A stretch of DNA of 64,000 nt from Echinococcus granulosus (GCF_000524195.1 NW_020170459.1:26327-90326); one strand, 5' to 3'; shown: positions 11,233-23,982, numbered from the stretch's first letter. Translations and numbers: made by a program. The notes: generated by a model from the sequence alone, not told the origin.

Positions 11233-11899
11233 ACTTATTCCCCTCTCCTTCAAATGGCATTACCTGTGCACTCTGTGGTCAGTAGTACTTGGAAGAACTA
11301 CCAGTAACCACAAAACAAGATCCAGAAGCCAATGAATTAAAACCGTATTAAGGGTGCCGCCTATGGATGTTAATACATCAAATACGTTTGTTTGAGATTT
11401 CTGAGTGTCACGTCCTTGCCATGCCGACTGTTTTAGGGAAGCACACACTTGGATGGGTTTTTTGTAACAACCTTTACCCAAGAGAAACATTAAAGATGAG
11501 GATGTCTGGAGCCATATAATAGCTTTTTACTTTAGTTTAACTACAAGTAGATACTATTGGACCTAGCCCAAAGCAGAGGATCCACTTGAAGTACGAGGGG
11601 TTTTAATGCCTTTGTAGTAAGTTTCCGCCGGTTCAGCTATCTGCAGCAGATGCTTTGCTATGATATTGGGGTTAGTAATCATTCACAGAGATTGAACTAG
11701 CTATCCATTTGGTTCAGTTCTCTTGCTGCCGTCACCGGTGCTAAGCCGCACTAATATGTACGTGGATTTATCACTAACGTACGGAAGGGTTGGAAGTCCA
11801 TATTGCAAAAACGAAAGTACAAATCACAGCAATATAAGAGTCTGCGGAGTTAAACGTACTGTACCAAACCGCGTATTTCCTGATGTCATAGGAAATTAC

Positions 11900-12043
11900 G
11901 ACAGAATGGCAGGAAATGTATCACCGACGTACAGAAGAGCTGAGGGGCTATTAGCAGGACCCGGAGAGCCTAGCGGTGAGCGGAAGTATACGCTGCAGAG
12001 GCCTAAGTGTCCGCGCAATCAGGCGCCCAGTTAAACAAGCTAT
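11900..12043 (+). repeat. TRIM LTR remnant, 5' truncated
   Basis: It begins inside the LTR at ACAGAATGGCAGGAAATG and continues with the CCGACGTACAGA block, the GGCTATTAGCAGGACCCGGAG block, the CTAAGTG block and the closing AGTTAAACAA. It could be the partner of the copy at 11041-11232, but the DNA between does not clearly match the family interior. Confidence 0.55.
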
Positions 12044-12306
12044 CATAGCACTACAGTCCATGCTACCAAGTAGTCAATCACTGCAGATATTTGTCATTTT
12101 ATAAGTCTAACAATGGTGACCAGATTTGCTACATTTTACTTCAAAGTTTACAAACGTTCTACTATTTTTTGAACCTATCGACTTTCCGTAATAATGTTGG
12201 TACAGTTTTATCGAAGTTTCTTATTAATAATGCTAAATCCATCTACACCGCCTTTTTGTGGTGAGATGATTTTTTTAACTACATGGATACCACTGTCTTC
12301 GCGGGT

Positions 12307-12492
12307 TGTAATGTGGCAACTCGAAACTTCCCTAAAGACGAAAAAAGGTTTAACACTGGGGGGGAGTATTTACTACCGACGTACAGAGGGGCTGGGGCTA
12401 CTGGCATAGTCTGGAATATAAGCCGCCCAGAAAAAGTACAGTGGCCACACCCTTCAGTATCGACGTAACCAAAACCGAAGTGTTGAACAAAT
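12307..12492 (+). repeat. 5' LTR of TRIM 12307-13382
   Basis: It shares the CTAAAGACGAAAAAAGG, CCGACGTACAGAGGGGCTG, CTACTGGCAT and GCCGCCCAG blocks with the other LTRs in the window. Confidence 0.65.
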
Positions 12493-13233
12493 AATTAAAG
12501 TATTTCATAGCCCCTTCTCTTCTTTGTAACTTCGTCTACGACGCCTCCTTTGGTCCACCTCCTGCACTGGCCATCACAACGTAATCGGCGCTGTAAGGAA
12601 AACACCCATTAACCAACCGTGCCAGTCATCGAATTTGCATGCATCAGAGAAGATATTTGACTTCAACGTCACTGATGCCTCCTGGCCACGTCACTGGATT
12701 TGAAGTTTTGTTCTGTTTAGGGTCTAAATTCGAGGAAAAGGGAATGTGCTGGCCACCACGCATGTCCACCGCTAGTCGTAAAATACTGGCCAAAAAACAG
12801 TGTCATGCAACAAAAAAAAGGGTTGAACATAGTTACGTGGGGATAAGTTTTCGCGTCTATTCCTCCTTGCCACTTCGGTTTCACCTCAGTGCTGTCCAGC
12901 TACATCAACTTTGATTCTATCCAGCCAGTAGAGAGGAGGAGGGAGCATCACGCGTTTACTTAATTTACATCTTCAAACAAGTACAGTAGATAGCTCAGTA
13001 ACAAACTTCTCCAGATGGTTCGCGGCCACAGCCAGCATAGCCTCGGATATTAAAAGCTTTAGCGCAGACCACGGGAGCGGGGTAGTTGCCAAAGGCAGAT
13101 GACATTTTCAGACCTTCCACCTGCTTCCATCTACAGCATATGTACCTCTTCCGCCAAGTTGAGGTTTCGAATTCAGTAGTAGAAATTGAAATAGCTATCA
13201 TTTGAGGTCGGGTTCGCTCTCCGCTTCCACAAA

Positions 13234-13382
13234 TGTAGCGCCCCGAGACTTCCCTTAAGACGAGAAAAGACATATTGCTCAGACCGAATGTGTTTTGCCG
13301 ACGTACAGATGGGTTGAGAGGCTACTGGAATGTCCCAGATGCCCTCAGCGCCTATGTAACCAAAACAGAAGTTAAGCAAACA
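13234..13382 (+). repeat. 3' LTR of TRIM 12307-13382
   Basis: This is one of the best-preserved LTR starts in the window (TGTAGCGCCCCGAGACTTCC). It has internal deletions relative to its 5' partner. Confidence 0.7.
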
Positions 13383-14035
13383 ATCAACTTGTTTTACAAT
13401 AATCCCACTCGGCGGTAAGGTCCTGGGGCCATGCTAATAACCGCCCAAACCTCCTGTAAGTTAGTAGCATATTTTCTGCCACACTAATTTGATTAGTTAT
13501 GAAATATGGGAAAGATCTGGGGTGTTGCTACCATAATACGCAATTATCAGTAAAATACGCTTGCATTTAAATGATACACTCTGTTTAAACACAATAACTT
13601 CTTTTGCATGTTCGTTGAAGTGGTAACTAGAATGTACAAACGAATGAAATAAAACCGTTATACCATTTTAATTTTGACTAAAAATTTTGCAGAACCATTA
13701 GGGAATTTAATTTAAATTAATCAAGTCTGAGAAGGGGTTCAAGTAAAGAGTTTTTGCATGGGCATTTTATGAAAAATTGGGCAGTGCATGTGCTGCTCGT
13801 GTTGATACAAGAGCTGCCAAACTGGGCACGAAAACTGGGTCGTAGAATTGGGCAAAGTAAATAGGCAGAAGAAGAAATATAATTCTATATTTGCTTGAAA
13901 CTAATTATATTTTTTGTGCGAACTACCTCGATGTACCAACGCTTTGGAAGTGAGTTGTGCAAGGCGATACTCCCGTCCAGAGCCTCTGAAACGTCAATTT
14001 CTTTGGTGACAAAAATGTAGGTGTAATACGTCGGT
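13383..14035. other. Spacer between two TRIM copies
   Basis: AT-rich. No gene or repeat recognised. Confidence 0.3.
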
Positions 14036-14710
14036 TGTTCGTTTAACTCTCGGTTTTGGTAAAATGCCACTTAGGGGCTCCACCACTAAACTTTCATTAG
14101 GCCACCTAGTCTCCGAGCCATGCCATCAGCTTCAGTTCATGCTGTACGCCGACAAAACGTATTCTGTCCGAGTAATATGTCTTTTCCAGTCTTTAGGGAA
14201 GTCTCGGGGTGCCAAATTAGTGGAGGCAGAAGGCGAACCCGACCTCGAAGGATAGCTATTCCTATTTCTATTACCGAATTCGGGACTTCAACTTGGCGGA
14301 AGAAGTGCATGTGCTGTAAATGGAAGTAGGTGGAAGGTCTGAAAATGTCATCTGCCTTCGGCAATCATTCCAATTCCGTATTTTGCAGAAATGCTAGTAG
14401 TATTTGAAGCTCACTATCCGTTAACCACTAGGAAAATTTCATTTCGGGAGTGTCTACCGTGCTTGTGTGAAGGTGTCAATTAGGTGAACACGCAGTGCCA
14501 CCTTTACCTCTCTAGTAGGTGGGTGAAACCCAGGTAGGTATGGGTGGGCAGCTCTTAAGTGGTAACAAAGTTGCAAGGAGAAATACACGCGAAACCTCAT
14601 CCTCACTGATCTATCATAAACTCCATTTTTGTTATAAGATTCTTTTCTTAAAACGACTTTCTTTAGGAGTAGCGATGGAGGTCCATGACGGCCTGCACAT
14701 TCTGCTATTA
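14036..14710 (-). mobile_element. 5'-truncated TRIM
   Basis: The 3' LTR lies on the left (14036-14218; opens TGTTCGTTTAACTCTCGGTT and ends GTCTCGGGGTGCCA, the inverse of the family LTR). The interior in inverse order follows to about 14710, including the GGTCCATGACGGCCTGCACATT block that matches the GGAATGTGCTGGCC block of other copies. The other LTR is absent, so the element is truncated. It lies in opposite orientation to the copy 650 bp away. Confidence 0.65.
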
Positions 14711-16991
14711 TTTCCATCAACGCTGCCAGTTAGCATCAATGTGTGGGAAAGCTATTTCAACTGTCAAGCTGACTTCGCTCCTAACGACTGGTCTTTAGTT
14801 GGTTTTGACAACCTGCAAACATTCATCCTTACCTTTCATCTGCGTGTTTGTTTAAGACATTTTAAAATAAAACGTCAATTGTAAAGTGTAGAATTATGCC
14901 CTTTGAAGATGGCATTTAGCTTCCGACGAGCCCAGTCACGGGGGAAGCACTTTGCATTTTAGGAATGGACGACGAAGACAGAGAGTTATGAAGGTGGAAC
15001 ACCTAATTTATCTTTTAAAGATTGAACATACGGATTCCAACATTTAATTTATAATCTGACTCTCGACACTGGCAATTGCTTTCTCCGGTCGCGTAAGCAT
15101 GGGCATTGATGGAGTGAAGGAGAAAGAAATCTAAAGAAAAACACCATTCATAACATGGAGACGAAGAAATTAAATGGGGAAATTAGAATGTTAAGACTTG
15201 CACCACGATCGGTAGTGGTGTGGTATTGGTACCAACCCAAGATCGGTTTGGAGGATCCACTTCACTTTGCAGATTCTGACAATGGGCATAAAAGGGAAAT
15301 AAGTTGATCTACTGACCCATGTAAAAAAGTCATCTCTACCTCGTCTTCCTTCATCCACTCCTTGTCAGCAATCCTACACAAAATATCCTTAAGTTGTCAG
15401 GCCTTTGGCACCAATTTAGGTGCCCAGACCGATTCTGATTGGAAGAAAATGAAAGCAGGCCGCTGCTTTAGAATACGAGGATAATTCAAGATAAGTGGGG
15501 ACTTTGGATTTTACAAAAGAAATCAGAGCCTCCCATCACATTTGCCCAACTGTTCCAACTCTAAACTGACAACTGGAAGGCATGGATATATAAAGATCTC
15601 CCATTACAGTGAAATCACCGGAGGATAACTTCTTCATTAGGTCAAAGTTTCGGCGCTCATTTTGATGTCGGGAGTTCGGTAGCCATACCTAAGCTTCAAT
15701 ACACGTAATGGTACAATCAAGGTAGATCTAACACTTTATGACAAAACGGTCTTTCGACCTCACTCCCACATTCCGATTTTCTGTGCTGGGTCAAAAATAG
15801 GAAGCTCTCTTGGTAACCAGTGTTTGCTAACCTTTCGAAATCGGAAGTGTCCGTGTTTGTCGGCGGTGGGGTCCACTGTTCATGCAGAAAGACTAGCCTT
15901 AGAATTCGCCTCAGAGTATGGAAGGCTGATCAGGCGTTCAGGATGACTAATGCAAGCTGGGAGTCTCGGTAAATGGGGTCGTCACCAAAATACAAGTTGG
16001 GCAGTCATGAAAATGTCCATGCCACTCAAATATCTTACTGTTAAGCCGTAGAGGGTTTCGTCATCATAAATTGCGCAAAAGTAAGTAAATATCATCTAGT
16101 TATAGGTGTCCTTCTCAAAAAACGTGATCATTGCAAACTATTTCATGCACCTCCAGCTACCGTCGACTGCCCACTTGACAGACAGTGCGCAGCATGTCAC
16201 TCTCCGTGTGGTAACGTCGTAGGCACGTCCCTCGATGATGGTAAGATCGAAACCCTAGTTTTAATGGAAAAGCTCTCATAAATGCTAATTTGGAGTAACA
16301 ACGCCTATTAGAAGGCGATCTCATCTATATTCGTTTTAATGTTTCTTAGAATTGCGTAGAAAAGTCTTCAGTAAACCCTTTCACACAAGATTCACAAGCC
16401 ATCTTTCCACCGACGGGATATGCTTGGAACAAAAAAGGGCTTCAAAGACCCAGAAGGCGTCTCCAATTAGAATAGCTAGGAAGAAAGTCATTTTTCAGAG
16501 GTGCATTCTCGAAAAAAATGAGTTGAAAATTTCTGCCAGTCCGGAGGTTTCAAAAAATCGGAGGGAAGCTTTATCACTTAGAGGATTCATAATCACCACC
16601 TTAATGTGTAACTTCAGGAAAAGGGGAATAAGAAGATGCTAAACGAGGCAAAATCTGATTTTTTTGCCGAAGATGCTAACAGGAGAAGTAGGCGACAGGC
16701 TGAAAGCCTTTGTGTATGACCGCGCCAGTAGGTGTGCCCCGCATTTGTACCCCCACAGTTCCCTCTCACCTGGTGTTGGGTGAACCCTTCAACTGAGGGC
16801 TTGGATTCGTTTGAGCTGACCAAAGGAGGGGCGAAGCACAGATCTACGATATGCCCGTATTCCTTACTTCATCCAGAGAGTGGCAATAAAGCGCTTTCTG
16901 ACAGCTCGTAAATCCGTCACTGTAAGTATGTCTCGGTAACGAGGATGCTGTAGTCTGGCAATTGCGTGAGTCTCGACTGTCGTACTTCATT
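14711..16991. other. Intergenic, possible decayed retroelement
   Basis: No supported gene. On the - strand around 15560-15720 there are scattered resemblances to the endonuclease region of non-LTR retrotransposons (a GDFT segment), but stops and frameshifts are frequent, so this is only a hint. Confidence 0.25.
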
Positions 16992-17967
16992 TGTTTGCTT
17001 TACTCCTTGTTTCGTCTTTAATTACACTTAAAACCCCAATTTTGTGGAATTATGCTAAGGAGCATGTCTTTTAGGCTATGTCAGCAACTCCCTTCTGTGC
17101 GTCAGCTAAACTTGTTCTGCCCCAGTATCATATCTTCTTTCTTCTTTAGGCAAGTCTCGGAACGTTACAATAGTAACAGAGGAAAGCGAATCCGATTTTA
17201 AAGGATAAATACCATGTTTTCTGCTGCTGAGTGATAAAGCTTAGCGTAGCGGAAGAAGTACCAACGCTGGGGGTAAGCGAATTTATTACGAACCCTGGCG
17301 GAAGGGCCGAAAATGACGGCAACAATCCCATTCCTCTGTTCTGCAGGAGTGCAGTTAGCATTTGACGCGATAATACCCGTGAACCATCTGGAAAAGTTCT
17401 TCATGAAGTTGTTTACCGTACTTGTACGGAGATGTTACTGAAGTGAACCAATGACACCTCCTCCACCTCCGCCTAGGTGGATAGAACGCGGATGAATATG
17501 GCTGAATAGCTCTGAAGTGAAAACAACGTGTTTCCACTGAAGCATGTTAAGTCCTCTCCTTTGTTATGTGATTCTGCTTACAACTAGCGATAGACATATG
17601 TGCTGGCCAGCACATTCCTTCCCCCAAATACAGCTCCCAAATAGGCCGATACTCCACATGCAGTGGAATTGTCAAGGGGGGTCAGTGACTTTGAGGTCAA
17701 GTATCTCCTCACTCGCATGGAAGTTTGATGACTGACATGGCCGGTTTGTGGGGAGCGTCAGGGACGACACTCAGAAGGAAGAGAGGGGCTATGAAATGTT
17801 TTATTTAATTATTTAAGCCTCCGTTTTCTTTTCGCAGGTACTTAAGGCTCCACTTTTGTACTTTTACTGGAAAGTCTGTCCTCAGGACCACGCCAGCAGT
17901 CCCGTTAACCCTTCTCTACGTCAACAATACCTATTCAGTCCCAGTTTTTGAGTGTTTCACCGTCTAC
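16992..17967 (-). mobile_element. Near full-length TRIM
   Basis: LTRs lie at about 16992-17169 (opening TGTTTGCTTTACTC, ending CAAGTCTCGGAACGTTACA) and 17806-17967, both the inverse of the family LTR, with about 640 bp of interior. The interior carries the inverse of the AGAGAGGGGCTATGAAATG block (next to the 5' LTR), the GTGCTGGCCAGCACATTCC block and the GCGGAAGAAGTACCA block. No coding frame. Confidence 0.7.
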
Positions 17968-19756
17968 AAAAAAGACTTGCGACTCCACACGTTAACATTT
18001 AACCCCTCGATTCACTTAACATGATGCAAATTTTATTATTCCGGATTGATGGTGAAACTGCGCCTCGAATTTTCCCAAGCTCCTTTGTAGAATGCCCACC
18101 TATTATTCATATGCAAGATTTTGTTTTTTATTTTGATTTCTACTTTGAACTCTGAGCTACTATTCGTGACTCATCCATACAGCAATCAAATGTAAATTAT
18201 CAAGAAGTAATCTCCATTCCTTGGATTATTTACCATCAAATAAATTTACAGGAATGTTTGTTGGCTTGGACACAATTACTTGCCCATTTCGCAAATTACA
18301 TGCGACTAAATCTAAAAGAGACCAGAAAATCATTTGCAAACTTGAAACAAAGTTATGGCGCCATTTTCCTCCCTTGTGAGAGGAAGAGCATGAAAATTGC
18401 AGTAATTATCGAAGTGACTGGGCTGACAGGATGATCGGTGAAAGAGTGGCTTATCCATAGAAGTTTGCTCAAAAAATGACAGTTTGAAAGCTGGCCCACG
18501 CTCATCACACTGCGCTGGAGCCGTTCGCCTCACGCCTTCAAAGTGGCAGTTCCAAATGGTACTAAGGAAGCGCAAACGAAAGAATGCGAAAGTACTTCCT
18601 CCATGTGCAAACCTGGATAAATAGGGAAGTACGGTCAATTTAAAGCTACTTTCGAAAGAATAAAAGCCTTTGTAAGTATCAGGTAAAGATTTGTAAGGCA
18701 TATCAGCAAAGCTTTAGCAAGAATTTGCACCAGGAACTAAAGAATGATGCCTGTAGTGAAACTTAAGCCACTCAGGAAACGCAAATGCACAGGAATGACT
18801 GGCTTAGTCCTGAAAAAAGTCACCATAGTGGTGCCTATCGGTTTTCCCATTGTAATAGTAGGTCACATGATGCTCGTGTTCATATAGGTGGCCGGGCTTA
18901 GTAAATGAAGCCGGCTGCCCTGGTAGATTTGGTAATTGATAAGTTGAAGTTCCTCCCAGTGCTCCTAATAGCCATAAAAGCGTAAAACTTCATTTGACCT
19001 TCGTGATCAACACATCCACTACCAGGGTCTGTCTCAGAGGTCAGTCAGCACCACAGCCAGAAGTGTTGCCTTGTTCTCAAACGCCATCATTTGGACAAGA
19101 GGCGAAAAAGCGTGACCACCAACACTGTTTGAAACTTCGCTTATCTGTTTGCGATACATAACTTGGTGAGGAATGAGGTAAAAATACTGTCTAAAATCAT
19201 TTTCAGAATTCCTTCTTGATAATCACGCAGATTAGGGTCTCTACGCCATTTACAACTACGGCATGTTGGATGCATTCTTCTTTTTTCTTATCACATTTCC
19301 ACACAATCCTAGCATCGGGATTTTCAGGTGCATGTGCTTCAAAATCCGTGGATTTTCTACCCACAAGGTAGCCAATGAGAAGCCGAGAGGAGGGGAGGGG
19401 GTGGAGGAGGGACGTAGAACTACAATGTGCCATCTGACCAATCCGCGATGAGGATTTCGTGGTGTACGCATGGCTTGTACGAGATACAAATCTATCCAGC
19501 TGCATCGTATACACTCTGTTTGTTTCTCGTCCTCTTACTAACCGGTGAGTGCTTCGTTTAGGCCTCCTGCCTGTAGCCTTTTCATTTTACAATTAATCTA
19601 GTCTCTTCTTTCACACCACCCATCCATCTTCATCTTAGAATTTCGAAAAAGAAAGTAGTCTTCTTTTTCCCTTTCATTTGTTAATTTTTTGATTCGAGTT
19701 TTCACTAACCAACTTCTGTTTTAGTTGGTAAATTTGGCACTGCTTTTGGAGTAGTG
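17968..19756. other. Flank upstream of the CAP gene
   Basis: No supported exon. Just before the CAP gene (19690-19724) a T-rich tract ends in TTTTAG, which could be an acceptor for a 5' UTR exon or a spliced leader (trans-splicing is known in tapeworms; inference here). Confidence 0.3.
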
Positions 19757-22700
19757 ATGGTGGACCAAGGCCGATTTCAGGTCGCTCTCATCTTTGGGCT
19801 GGTAGTGGGACTTGTAGTCGGATGTGTACGAGCGGAGAAACCGGACGTTATGCGTATCCTGACTAGACACCAACAGTATCGCAGTTTGACACAGGCAGCA
19901 GATATGATGAAAATGGTCAGTTTTCTTCCCCTGCCTTATTCCCATACTGTATTCGAGTGCAGGCATAAACCACTCACGTAAACATCAGCCAAGTAGACGT
20001 CAATCAAGTGGCACACACCGACCATTACCCACTACTTTACTATGGCCATTCAACGACTAAGTTAAGTGCTGGCTAGTGTGCGAATCTGACAGCAGTAAAT
20101 AAGCCGAATTTAAGCCCCAACTGCACCTTCAATTTTGGATACATCCAGATGTTGTTGTTGTTAATATTGTTTTCCCACTTAAATCTAAATAGGCGTTCTT
20201 TTTCTTGTCAAAATATTAATCCTGTGCAAAGTTGCATCAGGCGAGCAATCGGTGGCATCCGCTAGGAATGGCAGTGGTCGTGGGGGCCTACTTAGAGCCA
20301 ATTTTGACGGTACAGAAGGTCATAAAAGTCGGGTGAATGGTAAATAGCCTAGCAAACTGCAGAAAAGGTAAAAAAAATTAAGGTCAAGTTGTATCTGAGG
20401 TGGAGGTAGTTTAGCTACTGCGCTTGGGGTTAGACGGTTGGAGATATTAGTCAGTGGTCAGACAGGACCACACTTCACTGAACAATGGTGGGGATGCGAG
20501 ATCTCAAAACGCTAAGGGCCTAGCACACCCTTCATGCTGCTGTGAAATGTGTCCGAGTGGAGTATGATGGCGTCAGAATAGTTAGAATCTGCACCCTGGC
20601 ACAAACCTTTCCGAGGTATTTCGTAGAATCGTTTTGATCCAAGAGAGGGCAATAAACCCTGTGCGTAACGATGCCATAAATTGTGGAGCACCTTCCAAAG
20701 GGAGGGAGTGCAGTCTCAAATTTATTTCGAATCGTACCCTTACCAACTACAGAAACGGTCTCTTTTTGTAGGATAGGTAGCTTCCAACATCCCGAAATGC
20801 AGACACAAGTACACTACGTTGCATAGTTTTATGTTGCTTGATTTCGGAGCTCCCATTCCACAGATTACTGCAGAATCCCGACCCAATGAGTAAAAATTTG
20901 AGCGCGTTTTTTGTTGCCTGGTCTTGCCTGTGGCCTTTGAGATCGTGTACGGAAAATTGGAGCTTCCAGAAGTGCTATTTCACAGCTAGTGAAATTTTAT
21001 TTGTGTGATAGACATGGAGTGTGAATCTGGAGAGGATTGCAGCCTTGGTGGTAGAGAAGTGTCCCAAATCTGTGGAGGCGGTACGTTCTCAAACGGAGCT
21101 CCGCGATCTCGGTGCCAATCTCGGCTCCGCGCCCTACCCCCCGCCTCTGCAGGACGGCTACCCGGAGGACATCCAGACCTCCATCATTGACCAGTGGGGA
21201 TCCCAACGCTCCTACTACTACCCCGATAGTGGATGTCCTGGCCATCCTTGCGATGCCTGGTGGCAGGTAACCACCTCTTCTTTATTTCAGCTACTGCTGA
21301 CCGTTGGCATTGTTGTCTATCCCTTACCAGGCTATGCATAGTAAATCGGCAAATCGATGGAAAACAAGGATTACGATAAAGTATCTTCAAACTTTCGATT
21401 TTTATTGGCAGAACGAAGAAGACCCGTTAGTCTCGATCAAATCCTCAGGTCTGATTGGCCGATTCAGTTAGAGTTCTTCAAGCGCCGTTTTTCATTTACA
21501 AAATTCTCTTCGCATAAGATATGATTTTTTTGCATATTGGTGATTTGATTTGTGAAAGAACGGATTGCTCTTAGGGTGTTTCGTATCCGATTTTATTTCG
21601 TAGGCCGTACTTCGTTCGAGTGAGAGATGCCAGTAGTAATTAATTTTTGATTTCTGTGAGACATTCTACGCTCTATTTGATGTTTACATTATTTGCGACG
21701 CTCGCATCAGTGTGACAAAGGCATTTGAAGGTCATGATTGCCCTTGTGGCACAAGTGAACATGCTTGTTCGCTTGCTTTTTCCCAAAGTTAATTTATATC
21801 ATGCATATGGAAGTTTAATAACTTGCTTTGGGAACTTCAGAGTGTGCGGCAGTTTTTCAACACTCCTTTGAAGTAAACATTCTCATCAAGTCAGGTTTTT
21901 TTGGGCGGGTTGTTTAAATTTTGTGACTGGATGAATGAACGGGGGTTGACGTTAGGAGATCGATTAGAATGTGTCACTTTATTTGTTAAGGTCTACTTCG
22001 ATTACAGACTGCTATCCTGAGTGTTAAATATTTCTGAATAAAAGCTTTAAAGAAGACAATTTAATTACCCTGGAGTGGGTTTGAGAATCTTTTTCAAGGC
22101 ATTGGCTAACAAATAGTTCGAAACATGCCTCTCAGGTAGATTTACCTAATGACTAGGGGGCTAACAGGCAAATCACCTCGCCTGATTTTAGCTGAAGGAA
22201 CTTACTTCACAGTTCCCTTCTACTAGTAAAGGAGGAGGTAGGAGCAATGAATAATGCCCACTTTTTCAACCGAAAAACGGTGGGCTACTGAAAAACTCAA
22301 GCATAGACAAGGTGATTAACATAATCCTGACTCATGGTGAAGGCACCAATTATTTCAACTCCTCCACACTCCACAAGGTACGAAAACATACGAACAAAAA
22401 GGTCCAATTTGGCAAGGTAGTAAGTGGTATCATACCATTTTGTGCTTTCCCCAAAAAAGGTTCTTCTTTTTGACCATGCATATAAATGATGAGACACTAC
22501 AGCGCAAAAAAGGGCCATCTCGACAGATGCATCCTGTCTCCGACCCTGATAACACCTCTCTCAAAGTCGCAAAAAATCAACTTACTGAAGAGGTCTTTTT
22601 TTCATTGTCGGACATTGTATTGGAGATGAAAATTTTATGCATAGCATGCTTTCTTATTTTGCTCAGGTTGTCTGGTCGAACGCATCCCAGGTCGGCTGCT

Positions 22701-23982
22701 CACTGAAGGTCTGTGGGACTAAATCCATCATGGTGTGCATCTACAACTCGAGGTATGCTCATCCATTCAGTTTGTTTGGTTCTTTAGCGAAAAAATACCT
22801 TGAATCAAGAGGGAGTTAAGTTGAGTAAGGTAGGAAGCTATCTGACTTCCTTATGAGACTCGAAAAGTAACTATTTGACTATTCGTTAGTGTCTTTCTGA
22901 TTGAAGCTGAGTATCTATCTGATTGAAAGTTGATTCGTTGAAAGTGACGATAGTTTGAATAAATTTAGATAAGGCTGACATTACCTTGAATACATGTTTC
23001 CCTTAGTGACGGAGTATCACTTCATTTACTTAAAAGATTTCACTCAATCATATGTTTTGATGAGTTTTACCTAGTTATTTAAAACTTAATAGATGAAAAA
23101 AGAAGACTCTGGATTCGCTTCGAAACAAGTACTTAGAGTCGCTTAATGGGACCGTAGACCTGATTTATTATTAGTTGTGTAATTGAAAACAGATCCAAGT
23201 CTAGGATTTTACTGCGTTCTTAATTCGTACGAACCTGTGAAATCGTAACCAGCGACCTCTTTTTCCTTTGCCAGTTACATTACTACAAAGGCACTAAGGT
23301 CCATAAAAAGGAATCAGTTAATCACGCTTCATGCATTAAAGCCAAATTCTCATGAATATCAAAGGTTGCGGGTTCGTGCTAAACTTTTATCCATAGAAGA
23401 GTAGACTTTTATGTAGCTTTACTGACTCCTCCTCTCAACATTCTTTTAAGTGTTCCTTTTTAGAGGCAATCCTCTTCTGTTTCATTTTGCTCCACTTAAA
23501 ATTTCTCTCTCGCAGCTGTGATTCGCTTAGGTGCTGGGAAACCAGCGTACCAAGTTAAAGCCCTCACTAACTGTCCGCTCATTTTCTCCCTCCCATCGTT
23601 TCAAAGTTATGCGGGTCGATTTAACTACACCCAAGATCACGGTTTGATTCAACTAAATGCTCTTTCATTAGGCACTATCACTTCACTCTACAGGGCTAAT
23701 AACGAGACAGACGCCCCATTCAAGATCGGAAAGGCCTGCTCCGCCTGTCCCTACGGTTACAGCAAGTGTGAACAGGGGATGTGTGTAGCTGAGAAGAATC
23801 TACTGATAGAACCGGAGCCTCTCCCCGGGTTTCTTCCTGCCGCCCCCAGCACGGGCGAAAACGATAACACCGAGATTAACGACAGCGGCACTGATAGCTA
23901 CGGGGATCCAGACAGCACTAGCCGACTGACAGTCCTCCTCACCAGCTCCATCTGCATCTTCCTTCACAGCCTCCTCGTCTAA
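19757..23982 (+). CDS. CAP-domain (venom-allergen-like/SCP-TAPS) protein, GPI-type tail
   Basis: Four exons: 19757-19915, 21012-21266, 22667-22752, 23694-23982; phases 0, 0, 2; sum 789 nt, 262 aa plus stop. Residues 1-27 form a signal peptide ending near VRA/EKP. The mature start RILTRHQQYRSL is the first CAP helix. NLERIAALVVEKCP matches the next helix. VVWSNASQVGCSLKVC and MVCIYN are the central CAP motifs, and PFKIGKACSACPYGYSKC with GMCV is the Cys-rich end. A Ser/Asp-rich stalk and a hydrophobic terminus (LTVLLTSSICIFLHSLLV) suggest GPI anchoring. Oddity: the usual GHYTQVVW signature reads CDAWWQVVW across the exon 2/3 junction, so the motif His is missing. Such proteins are secreted or surface molecules at the parasite-host interface; the precise ligand is unknown. 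The upstream part of the last ORF (23518-23693) is intronic: only the internal acceptor at 23693 keeps phase. Confidence 0.88.
19916..21011 (+). other. Intron 1 of the CAP gene
   Basis: It runs from a GTCAGT donor to a TGATAG acceptor. No exon or repeat recognised inside. Confidence 0.6.
21267..22666 (+). other. Intron 2 of the CAP gene
   Basis: It runs from a GTAACC donor to a TTTTGCTCAG acceptor. It splits the CAP signature between Q and VVW. Nothing coding seen inside. Confidence 0.65.
22753..23693 (+). other. Intron 3 of the CAP gene
   Basis: It runs from a GTATGC donor to a CTCTACAG acceptor. An alternative CGCAG acceptor at 23515 would give the wrong phase and an early stop. Confidence 0.65.

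Larger units (their letters stand above)
12307..13382 (+). mobile_element. Near full-length TRIM (non-autonomous LTR element)
   Basis: Direct terminal repeats flank about 740 bp of non-coding interior. The 5' LTR is about 12307-12492 and the 3' LTR 13234-13382 (TGTAGCGCCCCGAGACTTCC start, GTTAAGCAAACA end). The interior matches the copies at 27813-28858 and 24959-25840 and, inverted, 16992-17967: the TAGCCCCTTCTCTT block after the 5' LTR, GTGCCAGTCATCGAATTTGC, GGAATGTGCTGGCCACCACG, and GGCGGAAGAGGTACAT read on the opposite strand near the 3' end. No gag, pol or other open frame is present, which is the defining feature of TRIMs. The terminal TG and CA ends fit LTR elements. No clean target-site duplication is visible, so it is an old insertion. 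Confidence 0.75.

Noticed and set aside
12194..14884. Several 60-120-codon frames in the TRIM cluster
   Set aside because: They run through LTR or interior sequence in different frames in different copies, with no shared product.
15560..16000. Non-LTR retrotransposon endonuclease remnant on the - strand
   Set aside because: Only a GDFT-like segment and vague similarity, with many stops; not enough to call an element.
23518..23693. Upstream part of the last CAP open frame as exon
   Set aside because: Its CGCAG acceptor needs the wrong phase. The internal acceptor at 23693 joins in phase and continues the CAP motif order.
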